A DNA stretch of 6,947 bases from Actinomycetes bacterium (GCA_030605305.1 JAUWIO010000036.1:1-6947), one strand, 5' to 3'. Shown: positions 1-5,971, counted from the first letter of the stretch. Program-made: numbers and translations. The notes: a model not told the origin generated them from the letters alone.

Positions 1-12
1 AGGAGCATCAAC

Positions 13-183
13 ATGTTGACAAAAGCTTTCATACCTTACAAAGGTTATTACTCAACCCCTTTCAGCAGATGGCAGGGCAGCATGGCCACTGAAACCTCGA
101 TCGTGTTGGCCGGAAATACATCCAAGCGATGGTTAGCGGAGAAGAACTGGGACCCCGGGATATTTGACTACCTTAACCTCGGT
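13..183 (+). pseudogene. Thiolase-like (acetyl-CoA acetyltransferase family) 5' fragment, truncated
   Basis: About 57 codons start at an ATG preceded by AGGAG (1-5) at 7-nt spacing. The N-terminus (KAFIPYKGYYSTPF, then RWQGS, then a helix-like stretch ending FDYLNLG) resembles from memory the start of a thiolase-superfamily subgroup found in actinobacteria and deltaproteobacteria. In such proteins LNLG would be the first core strand, and the catalytic Cys would lie much later. Full thiolases are about 390-420 aa, so nearly all of the enzyme, including every catalytic residue, is missing. After codon 57 the frame runs about 35 more codons to a stop at 289-291, but that part is simply antisense to the LCP gene and looks non-native. 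The family call rests on recalled similarity and is moderate. That it is a real gene start is supported by the Shine-Dalgarno and the conserved-looking residues. Confidence 0.55.
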
Positions 184-905
184 ATTATCGCCTTAATAAA
201 CTCCTGTTGCACACCGACCCTGACGAACTCGCTGCCGGAGCGCCCTCCCCAACTGCGATTGCGGATAATGGCCAACGCTTCGGTGCCTTGACGCAAATGG
301 ACCCCGGAGCGAACCGTCACGCCCAGCTCTCCATCGGTCCAGCCGGTTTCCGTGCCGAACTCGACCCCGCCCAGCGCGTCGACAGCCTGTTCGAAGTTGC
401 CAAAATCGACCTGGAAAACATAGTTGATCGGCAGGCCCATGTAGTCCGAGACCGTCTCGATCATCAGCGGCGCCTCGCCAAAAGCCCAAGCGTGGTTGAT
501 CTTGTCCAAACCATGTCCCGGTATCTCGACGCGGGTGTCGCGAGGAATCGATATCATGTAGGCTTTTCCGGCCGCCTGATCAGCCCGGACGAAAACTATC
601 GAATCGGCCCGGGCACTATCCCAGCCGGCCCTTTGGTCGGTCCCGACGAGGAGTACCGTGACGATATTACCGACCTGTTCCTTCACGACTTTCTCGACCT
701 GCTCTTGTGCTACCGGGTCGCCCGTCATCTTGTTTTGGATCCCGCGAAGCCAAAAAGCCCCGGCCCCAGCCCCCAGCAAGATGGTTACCAGGACGGCTCC
801 CAAGACTATCCAAACGGTCTTCTTGCGCTTCTTCTGCTGCTGACGATCTTGCCGTCGCGCGCTGCGCGAAGACTCGTGAGCCGGTCTAAGTTGTGAACTG
901 TCCAA
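168..905 (-). CDS. LytR-CpsA-Psr (LCP) family cell-wall glycopolymer ligase, probably 3'-truncated
   Basis: This is a 245-aa membrane-anchored protein. LCP enzymes transfer teichoic acid, arabinogalactan or capsule chains from undecaprenyl-pyrophosphate carriers to peptidoglycan on the outer face of the membrane. The layout is a basic cytoplasmic tail (about 1-30, rich in Arg, Lys and Gln), one transmembrane helix (31-52), then the LCP domain from about 82. Landmarks are LLVGTDQR (85-92), RADS (99-102), SIPRDTRVEIPG (119-130; R122 and D123 belong to the pyrophosphate/metal site), KINHAWAFG (135-143), the DALGGVEF segment (176-183) and IIRNR (213-217). The start is TTG at 903-905, supported by AAGGAG with 5-nt spacing; the frame closes upstream at a TAG (927-929) and there is no ATG near the start. 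The protein ends only five or so residues after the conserved QQEFIKAI, and the stop lies inside the thiolase-like fragment. Family members commonly continue further, so the native C-terminus appears lost. Confidence 0.88.
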   Translation of the reverse strand: MDSSQLRPAHESSRSARRQDRQQQKKRKKTVWIVLGAVLVTILLGAGAGAFWLRGIQNKMTGDPVAQEQVEKVVKEQVGNIVTVLLVGTDQRAGWDSARADSIVFVRADQAAGKAYMISIPRDTRVEIPGHGLDKINHAWAFGEAPLMIETVSDYMGLPINYVFQVDFGNFEQAVDALGGVEFGTETGWTDGELGVTVRSGVHLRQGTEALAIIRNRSWGGRSGSEFVRVGVQQEFIKAIIPRLR

Positions 906-955
906 TTGCGCTCCTTCGCCTGCTCCCTAACTGACACACAGGCCCCTGGGGAAGA

Positions 956-961
956 ATTATA
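956..961 (-). promoter_or_regulatory. Candidate -10 box for the LCP gene
   Basis: The minus strand reads a perfect TATAAT here, about 50 nt upstream of the LCP TTG start. No convincing -35 hexamer lies 16-18 nt further upstream, so the promoter call rests on the -10 alone. It faces away from the tRNA promoter at 1010-1038, giving a divergent promoter pair. Confidence 0.4.
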
Positions 962-1009
962 CCGCTAATTGACCACCTGTTTCGAGAGGGCCGTTTAAGG
1001 CGGGTGCGA

Positions 1010-1038
1010 TTGTCAAACATTTACGGCAGTGATAAAAT
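1010..1038 (+). promoter_or_regulatory. Sigma70-type promoter of the tRNA cluster
   Basis: TTGTCA (1010-1015), a 17-nt spacer and TAAAAT (1033-1038) make a near-consensus promoter. Its -10 ends 10 nt before tRNA-Gly, so transcription would begin only a few bases upstream of the mature 5' end. Confidence 0.7.
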
Positions 1039-1048
1039 CTGCCGGTAC

Positions 1049-1120
1049 GCGGATGTGGCTCAGTGGTAGAGCATCACCTTGCCAAGGTGAGGGTCGCGAG
1101 TTCGAATCTCGTCATCCGCT
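1049..1120 (+). tRNA. tRNA-Gly (GCC)
   Basis: A complete 72-nt cloverleaf. The acceptor stem is GCGGATG (1049-1055) with CATCCGC (1113-1119), and the discriminator is T1120. The D stem is GCTC/GAGC (1058-1061, 1069-1072). The anticodon stem is TCACC/GGTGA around loop TTGCCAA, with anticodon GCC at 1081-1083. The T arm is GCGAG-TTCGAAT-CTCGT (1096-1112) with one G-T pair. CCA is not encoded, so it must be added by the CCA-adding enzyme. Confidence 0.97.
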
Positions 1121-1124
1121 CGTC

Positions 1125-1160
1125 GACCAAGAGAAGGCCTGGCTTTGTCTTGGTCATTTT
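1125..1160 (+). terminator. Terminator-like hairpin after tRNA-Gly
   Basis: GACCAAGA (1125-1132) pairs perfectly with TCTTGGTC (1148-1155) across a 15-nt loop and is followed by ATTTT (1156-1160). The 8-bp stem and short T-run suggest partial or full termination between tRNA-Gly and tRNA-Cys. It could alternatively be a processing hairpin in a polycistronic tRNA transcript. Confidence 0.5.
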
Positions 1161-1228
1161 CTGTCAGGCGGTTTTGGCCGCCAAAGCAGAATGCGTCGAA
1201 AGGCAGTATGCTTTTTGATCGCAGCATT

Positions 1229-1299
1229 GGCGACGTGGCCGAGTGGTTAGGCAGGGGTCTGCAAAACCTCGTACAGCGGTTCAAGTCCGCTCGTCGCCT
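1229..1299 (+). tRNA. tRNA-Cys (GCA)
   Basis: A complete 71-nt cloverleaf. The acceptor stem is GGCGACG (1229-1235) with CGTCGCC (1292-1298), and the discriminator is T1299, as expected of bacterial tRNA-Cys (U73). The D stem is GCC/GGC (1238-1240, 1250-1252). The anticodon stem is GGGGT/ACCTC around CTGCAAA, with anticodon GCA at 1261-1263. The T arm is AGCGG-TTCAAGT-CCGCT (1275-1291). CCA is not encoded. The gene lies 108 nt after tRNA-Gly; a TATGCT at 1207-1212 could be a -10 but has no matching -35. Confidence 0.97.
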
Positions 1300-1304
1300 C
1301 GGAG

Positions 1305-1332
1305 CTGACCGCGCTATTGCGCGTGGTAACAT
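1305..1332 (+). promoter_or_regulatory. Weak candidate promoter for tRNA-Val
   Basis: CTGACC (1305-1310), a 16-nt spacer and TAACAT (1327-1332) match consensus at four of six positions in each box. The placement, 11 nt before tRNA-Val, is right. The spacer contains a small GCGC-TATT-GCGC hairpin (1311-1322). tRNA-Val could equally be co-transcribed with tRNA-Cys. Confidence 0.25.
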
Positions 1333-1343
1333 AGCTTAGATAC

Positions 1344-1418
1344 GGGCGCTTGGCTCAGGGGGAGAGCGCTTCCTTGACACGGAAGAGGTCGTGGGTTCAA
1401 ATCCCGCAGTGCCCACCA
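1344..1418 (+). tRNA. tRNA-Val (GAC)
   Basis: A complete 75-nt gene including an encoded CCA (1416-1418). The acceptor stem is GGGCGCT (1344-1350) with AGTGCCC (1408-1414), and the discriminator is A1415. The D stem is GCTC/GAGC (1353-1356, 1364-1367). The anticodon stem is CTTCC/GGAAG around TTGACAC, with anticodon GAC at 1376-1378. The T arm is GTGGG-TTCAAAT-CCCGC (1391-1407). It is the last and only CCA-encoding tRNA of the trio, and it borders the AT-rich accessory segment. Confidence 0.97.
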
Positions 1419-1424
1419 GTTCAG

Positions 1425-1460
1425 AGGCCTAGAATCGGGATATTGGTTCTAGGCCTTTTA
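1425..1460 (+). terminator. Intrinsic terminator of the tRNA cluster
   Basis: AGGCCTAGAA (1425-1434) pairs perfectly with TTCTAGGCCT (1447-1456) across a 12-nt loop and runs directly into TTTT (1456-1459). This strong 10-bp hairpin lies 6 nt after the tRNA-Val CCA. Confidence 0.85.
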
Positions 1461-1473
1461 TCTTGGAAGTACG

Positions 1474-1501
1474 AAAGACGGCCCCCAAAGGGACCGCCCT
1501 T
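1474..1501 (-). terminator. Hairpin downstream of the repeat-protein gene
   Basis: On the minus strand, 24 nt past the TAA of the decapeptide-repeat gene, a 12-bp stem (1490-1501 with 1474-1485, three G-T pairs) closes on a 4-nt TTTG loop and ends in TTT. No longer U-tract follows. It is a likely terminator for that gene, facing the tRNA-cluster terminator on the other strand. Confidence 0.45.
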
Positions 1502-1524
1502 AGAATCAAAAAAGAGTTGGAACT

Positions 1525-2490
1525 TTAGGGGGCGGAGATTTTGTAAGTAATCATGACCGCACCTAGCTTCAGATCCGTATTGGTCGAACCGGGGATAGTT
1601 AGAAGCCCGAAATATCTTTTACTCGCATTATCAACTATGTCCTCGGCAATTGTTGTCTGCTCAAAATTCGCCCACCCTGAAGTCCCCGAAGAAGATATGC
1701 TGGCCATATTCGCATGGCTATCGGAAATATAGGTGGTACGTTTTAGTGTAAAAGTGGCGTCGGATGTACTACTGTCCATGAAATTCGCGGTCACTTTCTT
1801 GATTACAGCTCCATTAGGCAGATTCACGGGAGCCAGAAAAGACACTGCAGACGTTCCTGTCGCATAAATTGAACCGTCTGAGGTCCCTGAACCCCAAGTA
1901 TCGGAGGATTTTTCCGCTCGGAAATCGGCGGCCTGTATGACGCGCGTGACCGTTTTGGTAGTCCAACTAAGTTTTAAGTCCGAGATAGCAGCACTCGGCG
2001 AAATATCAGCATCACTAATTGTCCCATTTCGAATCCGAGATGAAGTTATCACGTCTGCTTTGATGTCTCGGTTCAGTAAAGTATTGTCTCGAACTCTTGA
2101 TGAACTTATTACGTCTGGCGCAATATCTCGATTTAGTATTGAGTTGTCTTGAATCCTATCTGAAGTAACAGCATTTGCAGCAAGCTTACTATTGGTAATT
2201 ACTCCAGCGGCAATATCTCTGCCTAGTATTGAGCCATCGAGAATCTTGTATGTATTAATTGAACCGCTGTGTATGTCTTGCTTTCGAATTGTGTAGTTCA
2301 TGATTCTTGATGAACTAATAATATTTTGCTTTATATCCCGATTAAGAATTGAACCGTCCTTAATCGAACTGCTCACCACCTGGTTTGCCGCTACATATGC
2401 CAGAGCTGGGGTAGCTACCATTGATAGCAAAATCACCGCCGATAGAAAAGATGCCGCCCAATTAATCGCCAATCTGTGTACAGCTTTCAT
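1525..2490 (-). CDS. Secreted decapeptide-repeat protein, function unknown
   Basis: A 321-aa exported protein. I chose the ATG at 2488-2490 because GGGAGTGG precedes it and the protein then opens with a classic signal peptide: MKAVHRLAINW, a hydrophobic core (12-26) and a TPALA cleavage motif (27-31). Residues 38-167 are thirteen consecutive 10-residue units of the pattern (I/V/L)-x-x-x-x-(I/V/L)-x-x-x-x, such as ILNRDIAPDV and ISSSRVRDNT. The hydrophobic residue every fifth position suggests a solenoid or fibre-like rod, as in pentapeptide-repeat or phage tail-fibre stalks. Residues 175-321, rich in Ser and Thr, resemble an all-beta domain seen after such stalks in exported proteins (VNLPNGAVIKKVTANFMD region). 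No catalytic motif, sortase signal or membrane anchor is visible. A 33-residue upstream extension of the frame is probably untranslated. The gene is much more AT-rich than its neighbours, which suggests transfer. A surface stalk or adhesin role is inference. Confidence 0.8.
   Translation of the reverse strand: MKAVHRLAINWAASFLSAVILLSMVATPALAYVAANQVVSSSIKDGSILNRDIKQNIISSSRIMNYTIRKQDIHSGSINTYKILDGSILGRDIAAGVITNSKLAANAVTSDRIQDNSILNRDIAPDVISSSRVRDNTLLNRDIKADVITSSRIRNGTISDADISPSAAISDLKLSWTTKTVTRVIQAADFRAEKSSDTWGSGTSDGSIYATGTSAVSFLAPVNLPNGAVIKKVTANFMDSSTSDATFTLKRTTYISDSHANMASISSSGTSGWANFEQTTIAEDIVDNASKRYFGLLTIPGSTNTDLKLGAVMITYKISAP
1990..2379 (-). repeat. Thirteen in-frame 30-bp units encoding decapeptides
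   Basis: The reading frame from 2379 down to 1990 divides into thirteen 30-bp units without insertions. Alternating units pair into a clearer 60-bp period: an ILNRDI-type unit follows an ISSSRI-type unit in several cases. DNA identity between units is only moderate, so the array is an old one held by selection on the protein rather than a fresh tandem expansion. Confidence 0.8.
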
Positions 2491-2532
2491 TCCAACCACT
2501 CCCTTTTTCCTCGAGACCCGTAAGTTGAAAAC

Positions 2533-2562
2533 AGTATATGGCAAGCGAGCAAAGGAATGAAA
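2533..2562 (-). promoter_or_regulatory. Candidate promoter of the decapeptide-repeat gene
   Basis: The minus strand carries TATACT (2533-2538) preceded at 18 nt by a weak TTTCAT (2557-2562). A better -35-like TTGACG (2565-2570) is too far upstream for normal spacing. The -10 lies 42 nt before the chosen ATG, which fits a short leader. Confidence 0.35.
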
Positions 2563-2612
2563 GACGTCAAGTGGAGTTGGAGTTGACACCTAAATGAACT
2601 GTAGAGGTTCTG

Positions 2613-2871
2613 AAAGGGAGTTAACATGTCATAGACACCAGAGTTTCGTGCAGAGGCAGTCAGGCTACATCGCCTTGGAGATCGAGGACTCAAACCAACG
2701 GCAAGAGAGATCGGCGTCCACTTCGCAAGTCTTCGAAAGTGGGTCCGGCAAGCTGACATCGGATGAACGGGCCGAGCTTACCCGCCTTCGTCAGGAGAAC
2801 CGGTTGCTCCTTGAGGAGAAAGAGATCCTCCGCGAGGCCGCGTTTTCTTCGCCCGGGAGACCCAAGCTTAG
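2613..2871 (+). pseudogene. IS3-family transposase orfA remnant (degenerate)
   Basis: orfA of IS3-family elements encodes the helix-turn-helix and leucine-zipper part of the transposase. Here AAAGGGAG (2613-2620) precedes ATG 2626, and the frame reads MS-stop-TPEFRAEAVRLHRLGDRGLK, then PTAREIGVHFASLRKWVRQADIG and a TGA (2764-2766): the HTH, broken by TAG at 2632-2634. The second half is in another frame from 2753: LTSDERAELTRLRQENRLLL followed by EEKEILREAA, the conserved coiled coil. Near 2842 the match shifts frame again to VFFARETQA and ends at TAG 2869-2871. So there are one nonsense codon and two frameshifts, the first probably with a deleted linker. No orfB (DDE integrase) follows. Clearly non-functional; exact element ends are not identified. 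Confidence 0.8.
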
Positions 2872-2938
2872 TCCTAGTAAATTTATAGATAGTTTATCGG
2901 ACATAACTAGAAAGTTTTGAAAATACGCTGCCCCCGAG

Positions 2939-4114
2939 TCAGCGGCGAAACTTGACGAGGAACGTTTGGGCGGAGTCCTCCCTGAACGCAAAACCGGTCA
3001 CATAGAGGTTGTTTGCCGAATCAACGGCGGCGCCAGTAGGCCCGCCGGTGTGGACGATGTCACGAGTCCATAGGTGATTGCCGTTCGCCTGATACTTGCG
3101 GGAAAAGACTTTTCCGCTCGCATTCCGCCGTCCGACGATATATATGTTCCTGTCGCTATCGACCGCCAAAGATGTGGCGGAGACCCCGGGCAGCACTCTC
3201 GTCCACACCCGCTTACCCTTGTGCGTATACTTGATGGCGACCGCCTCACTGCCGCTACGACTGCCGTTACCCGTTGCCGCCACGATCGTCACCTCGCCAC
3301 GTCTATCAACAACGGCGTTGGCACCGAAAGACGAGTACGGCTCGTTTCGCCTAACTTGCTCTGTCCAATAGATGCCTCCGCGCGGACTATACTTTCTCAG
3401 AAACAGGCCTCCATTATGAATAAACCCCGTATCTAAATGACCCCCCGTGCCCACATTATCAGTCCCGACAACGTAAACACCGCCGCCGGGGCCGACACCA
3501 ACGTCATGGCCTTCGGTAGGGTCGGAAAAATCGCTGAGGCTGATGAGCCGGGTCCAATAGATCTTGCCGGCCGGATTATACTTGCGGATGAAGGGATTGG
3601 ACCGATTGCGCGCGGGCGGCATATTAGGCAGCCTGCCAATTGCAGTGCCGATAACGTAGATGCTTCCCCCGGGGCCGACATCAACTTTCCTTATGCTGGC
3701 CCTCTCGATTATCTTCGTCCAATGATGGCCGCCTCTTGGGCCGTATTTGCTGATGAAAGCCTTAGGGGCCGGCTCTGAGAATGTTTGACCGACCACATAG
3801 ATAAAGCCATCTGAGTCAACCTCCACGTCACTGACGGCCGACTCGGCTCCGATCACAGCGATCTGGTGCGTCCAAAGCACCCGGCCTCCTCCGCGCAGCT
3901 TGGCGATGACAGGAGGACCGGCGAACGGAGACCGTGCGACAATGACATTGCCGTTCTCATCCACGGCGATGGGCCATTCGAGGCTCTGCTCAGCGGAGAA
4001 CTTATTCCAGACAATCTCATTAATGGCCGCCCGGGCGGGCGTGAAGGCGAGGGTGACGATGAGAACCGCTAAGGACAGAATGAATGATGTTCGTTTAAGT
4101 GATAGCAGCATCAT
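2939..4114 (-). CDS. Secreted SBBP-type seven-bladed beta-propeller protein
   Basis: A 391-aa exported protein. The signal peptide is MMLLSLKRTSF, a hydrophobic core, then FTPARA cleaved before AINEIV. The mature part is a propeller of about 50-residue blades with the recurring pattern W-T-x-x, V-x-V-(D/G)-x-x-G-x-(I/V)-Y-V-V-G, then F-x-(R/S)-K-Y-x-P-x-G-x-x-x-W. The K-Y/K-F strand occurs seven times (AKLRGGG, SKYGPRG, RKYNPAG, RKYSPRG, IKYTHKG, RKYQANG and the terminal VKFRR), giving seven blades. SBBP propellers are mostly extracytoplasmic and of unknown ligand; no catalytic residues are recognisable. An in-frame TTG at 4115-4117 is an alternative start; I prefer ATG 4112-4114, with GGGG seven nt upstream. 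The gene begins 32 bp after the stop of the upstream SpeE-like gene on the same strand, so the two are probably co-transcribed. No clear terminator follows before the IS remnant. Confidence 0.85.
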   Translation of the reverse strand: MMLLSLKRTSFILSLAVLIVTLAFTPARAAINEIVWNKFSAEQSLEWPIAVDENGNVIVARSPFAGPPVIAKLRGGGRVLWTHQIAVIGAESAVSDVEVDSDGFIYVVGQTFSEPAPKAFISKYGPRGGHHWTKIIERASIRKVDVGPGGSIYVIGTAIGRLPNMPPARNRSNPFIRKYNPAGKIYWTRLISLSDFSDPTEGHDVGVGPGGGVYVVGTDNVGTGGHLDTGFIHNGGLFLRKYSPRGGIYWTEQVRRNEPYSSFGANAVVDRRGEVTIVAATGNGSRSGSEAVAIKYTHKGKRVWTRVLPGVSATSLAVDSDRNIYIVGRRNASGKVFSRKYQANGNHLWTRDIVHTGGPTGAAVDSANNLYVTGFAFREDSAQTFLVKFRR

Positions 4115-4146
4115 CAAGGCGCCCCGCGGCCAACCTTGCGCCCGAT

Positions 4147-5781
4147 TCAGAAGCTGGACTTCCTCGTGCCCGTAATGCGATTTCGGGCGGCGGCGAATTC
4201 TATATGCGGGAGATTATCGATGCTGATCGGGATAGACGAGTCGGCGATGATCTCCGCCAGGTCGACCGGACCGGCCAAAAGCTTCCACCCCTTGACGTCG
4301 GTCTCGCCCGAGGCCTCGATCTTCTCCTTGATCGCCCCCACGTCGAGCTGGCGGTCGGACTTTAGCCCGACTAAGATGATATCTTCGCTACTCGTCCCCC
4401 AAGCATAGGTATTTGGGAAGACGACGGCCAAGGTTTTGACGGCTGAGTATAACTCATCATCCTGCAACAAATAGCGTGGCAACCATTGGGCAAAAACACC
4501 GTCTTCCGCCAGCTTGTCACGGACGATCTCATAATAGTCTTTGGTAAAGAGATGCGAGACGGCTTTAGAGGTCGGATACGATGGTTCCGAAATGATCACG
4601 TCGTGCCCGGGATCGCAAAGCTGCAGATGATGACGAGCATCGTCAATTACCGCAGTCGCCCGTTGGCTGTTGAATAGGCCAGGGTAGAAATGCTCCTCAA
4701 CTGCCCTGTAGATGGTGGGGTTGATCTCGACGTTCTCAATTTTCTTCACCCGGGGATCGCTAATCAAAGTGGCCAGCGTCATCCCGGTTCCCAAACCGAT
4801 GTTCATCACTGAGCTGGGATTGTCGTGCGCGGCCAGCGGCAATAGGGCCAGCAATTTCTGGGTCGTCGCGTCTGAATGGCTCGACCCTTCAAGCCGTCCG
4901 CCATTCGCGAGCAGCCGCTCGCGCTCACCATCGGCGCCGGGCGGACCCAGGAAGCCCTGAACACGTCCGTAAACACTTTCCTGGTCAAATAAGGTTTCAA
5001 AGTTCGCGATCCGCTCTAAGAATTGAGAGTACGATCCGTAATGGTCGGCGAATCCATAGCCGAAAGCCAACCCCGCGTTCGGACCGGAGATGGTGGAGAA
5101 AACCAAGATGGCCAAGAAAAAGGCGGCGGTTCCTATCGCCGAGCGGGCCCGCCCGACGAAAACGAATGACCAGCACGCGAGGACCATATTTATCGAAACG
5201 GCAAAAAGATTGGCTCCTTGCAAACCGATGAGCGGGACCAGAATGAAGCCGGCCGCCAAAGAGCCGCCGACTGCCCCCCAGGTGTTGACCGAATAAACAT
5301 CGCCGGCCGTCAAAACGGCCTTTTTTTCGACTTGCGCCCAGGCTTTGACGACTACCGGGAAGCTAGCCCCCATCAATGACGTCGGGACCAGCATGAGCAG
5401 GAAAACCAAAGCCATCTGCACTGTCTTGAAGACCGAGAAAGATGAGCCCAGATTATAGTAAAGACTGGCGTAGATCGGGCCCAAGTTATTGATCGTGAAG
5501 AACGTGAAGATACCGAATAGTCCGATCCCCAACTGAAGAGCCGCAAAAACGCGGATCGGCTCTTTGCGGGTGCTTACGTAGATGCCGCCATAATGACCGC
5601 CGATAGCTAACCCGGCCATGAAAGAGGCCAACAGTATGCTCAGCGAATAGACCGTACCGCCGATGGTGTTTGTGAGCGCTCTCGACCAGACGATCTCATA
5701 GATCAAGCCGGCCATCCCCGAGGCGCCAAAGCCCCAAAATACGATGATATTTCTGAGCCGTGAAGCCATCTTGATGTTCAT
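4147..5781 (-). CDS. Membrane protein fused to a spermidine-synthase-like domain
   Basis: A 544-aa protein of the fused MFS-like/spermidine-synthase-like family. The N-terminal half (about 10-232) holds seven or eight hydrophobic segments and the family opening SGMAGLIYEIVWSR (21-34). The C-terminal half is a Rossmann methyltransferase-like fold: motif I MNIGLGTGMT (326-335, GxGxG at 329-333), acidic VEIN (351-354) after strand 2, VIDDAR (378-383), and DVIISEPSYP (394-403) followed by LFTKDYYEIVRDKL (411-424). True SpeE enzymes carry a catalytic Asp in a D-(S/T)-(S/T)-D-P motif; here that position reads SEPSYP, as is usual in the fused family, so aminopropyl transfer cannot be assumed and the substrate is unknown. 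ATG 5779-5781 has AGAGAG at 9-nt spacing; M5 is an alternative start. The gene leads a probable operon with the beta-propeller and is preceded by a 16-bp dyad. Confidence 0.85.
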   Translation of the reverse strand: MNIKMASRLRNIIVFWGFGASGMAGLIYEIVWSRALTNTIGGTVYSLSILLASFMAGLAIGGHYGGIYVSTRKEPIRVFAALQLGIGLFGIFTFFTINNLGPIYASLYYNLGSSFSVFKTVQMALVFLLMLVPTSLMGASFPVVVKAWAQVEKKAVLTAGDVYSVNTWGAVGGSLAAGFILVPLIGLQGANLFAVSINMVLACWSFVFVGRARSAIGTAAFFLAILVFSTISGPNAGLAFGYGFADHYGSYSQFLERIANFETLFDQESVYGRVQGFLGPPGADGERERLLANGGRLEGSSHSDATTQKLLALLPLAAHDNPSSVMNIGLGTGMTLATLISDPRVKKIENVEINPTIYRAVEEHFYPGLFNSQRATAVIDDARHHLQLCDPGHDVIISEPSYPTSKAVSHLFTKDYYEIVRDKLAEDGVFAQWLPRYLLQDDELYSAVKTLAVVFPNTYAWGTSSEDIILVGLKSDRQLDVGAIKEKIEASGETDVKGWKLLAGPVDLAEIIADSSIPISIDNLPHIEFAAARNRITGTRKSSF

Positions 5782-5807
5782 CAGATCAAGCTCTCTTTGT
5801 TGCAGAG

Positions 5808-5823
5808 TGTGAAACCTTTCACA
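5808..5823. promoter_or_regulatory. 16-bp dyad, candidate operator upstream of the SpeE-like operon
   Basis: TGTGAAACCTTTCACA has perfect 7-bp arms around a 2-bp centre. It lies 27 bp upstream of the SpeE-like start and 11 bp beyond its Shine-Dalgarno, next to an AT-rich stretch (5821-5850) where a promoter would fall, although I could not pick confident hexamers. The position and symmetry fit a dimeric repressor site; the regulator is unknown. Confidence 0.4.
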
Positions 5824-5906
5824 TAACTAGATACTTTAACATATTACAATAGCCCGCTTGCCAACTTATAGACAGAAAAAAAGAATGCAGTCATAGGCCC
5901 GGCTTC

Positions 5907-5932
5907 AAGGCGAATAACCACTTGGTCGCCTT
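5907..5932 (-). terminator. Hairpin downstream of the glycosyltransferase gene
   Basis: AAGGCG (5907-5912) pairs with CGCCTT (5927-5932), and an inner ACCA/TGGT stem (5917-5920, 5923-5926) continues it after an asymmetric bulge. It starts 39 nt past the glycosyltransferase stop on the minus strand. The nearest T-run in that direction (5882-5876, seven T) is 24 nt away, so it is not a canonical intrinsic terminator. The rest of the 190-bp gap shows no gene. Confidence 0.35.
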
Positions 5933-5971
5933 ATACCCAAAAATAAGCAGACTCTAACAGTCGGGGCGAGC

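Noticed and set aside
207..896. 229-codon open frame on the + strand
   Set aside because: It is antisense to the LCP gene, whose motifs (GTDQR, PRDTR, QQEF) are clear; the + frame shows no family pattern.
1029..1339. Short open frames on both strands across 1029-1339
   Set aside because: They run through the tRNA-Gly and tRNA-Cys genes and are chance frames.
1394..1418. tRNA-Val 3' end as an attB site
   Set aside because: No second copy of this stretch and no integrase gene was seen in the window, so an attachment site cannot be claimed.
1990..2379. Regular 60-bp spacing suggesting a CRISPR array
   Set aside because: There are no identical direct repeats with unique spacers; the period is an in-frame protein repeat with a signal peptide upstream.
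2491..2589. 33-residue N-terminal extension of the repeat protein
   Set aside because: The extension would bury the signal peptide, and the ATG at 2488-2490 has a good Shine-Dalgarno just before it.
2594..2920. Single 108-aa protein read across the IS remnant
   Set aside because: Only the middle (from LTSDE) matches orfA; the first and last parts are out of frame with the recognisable transposase residues.
3074..3436. Antisense open frames over the propeller gene
   Set aside because: They mirror repeated GC-rich codons of the propeller blades and show no start signal or family motif.
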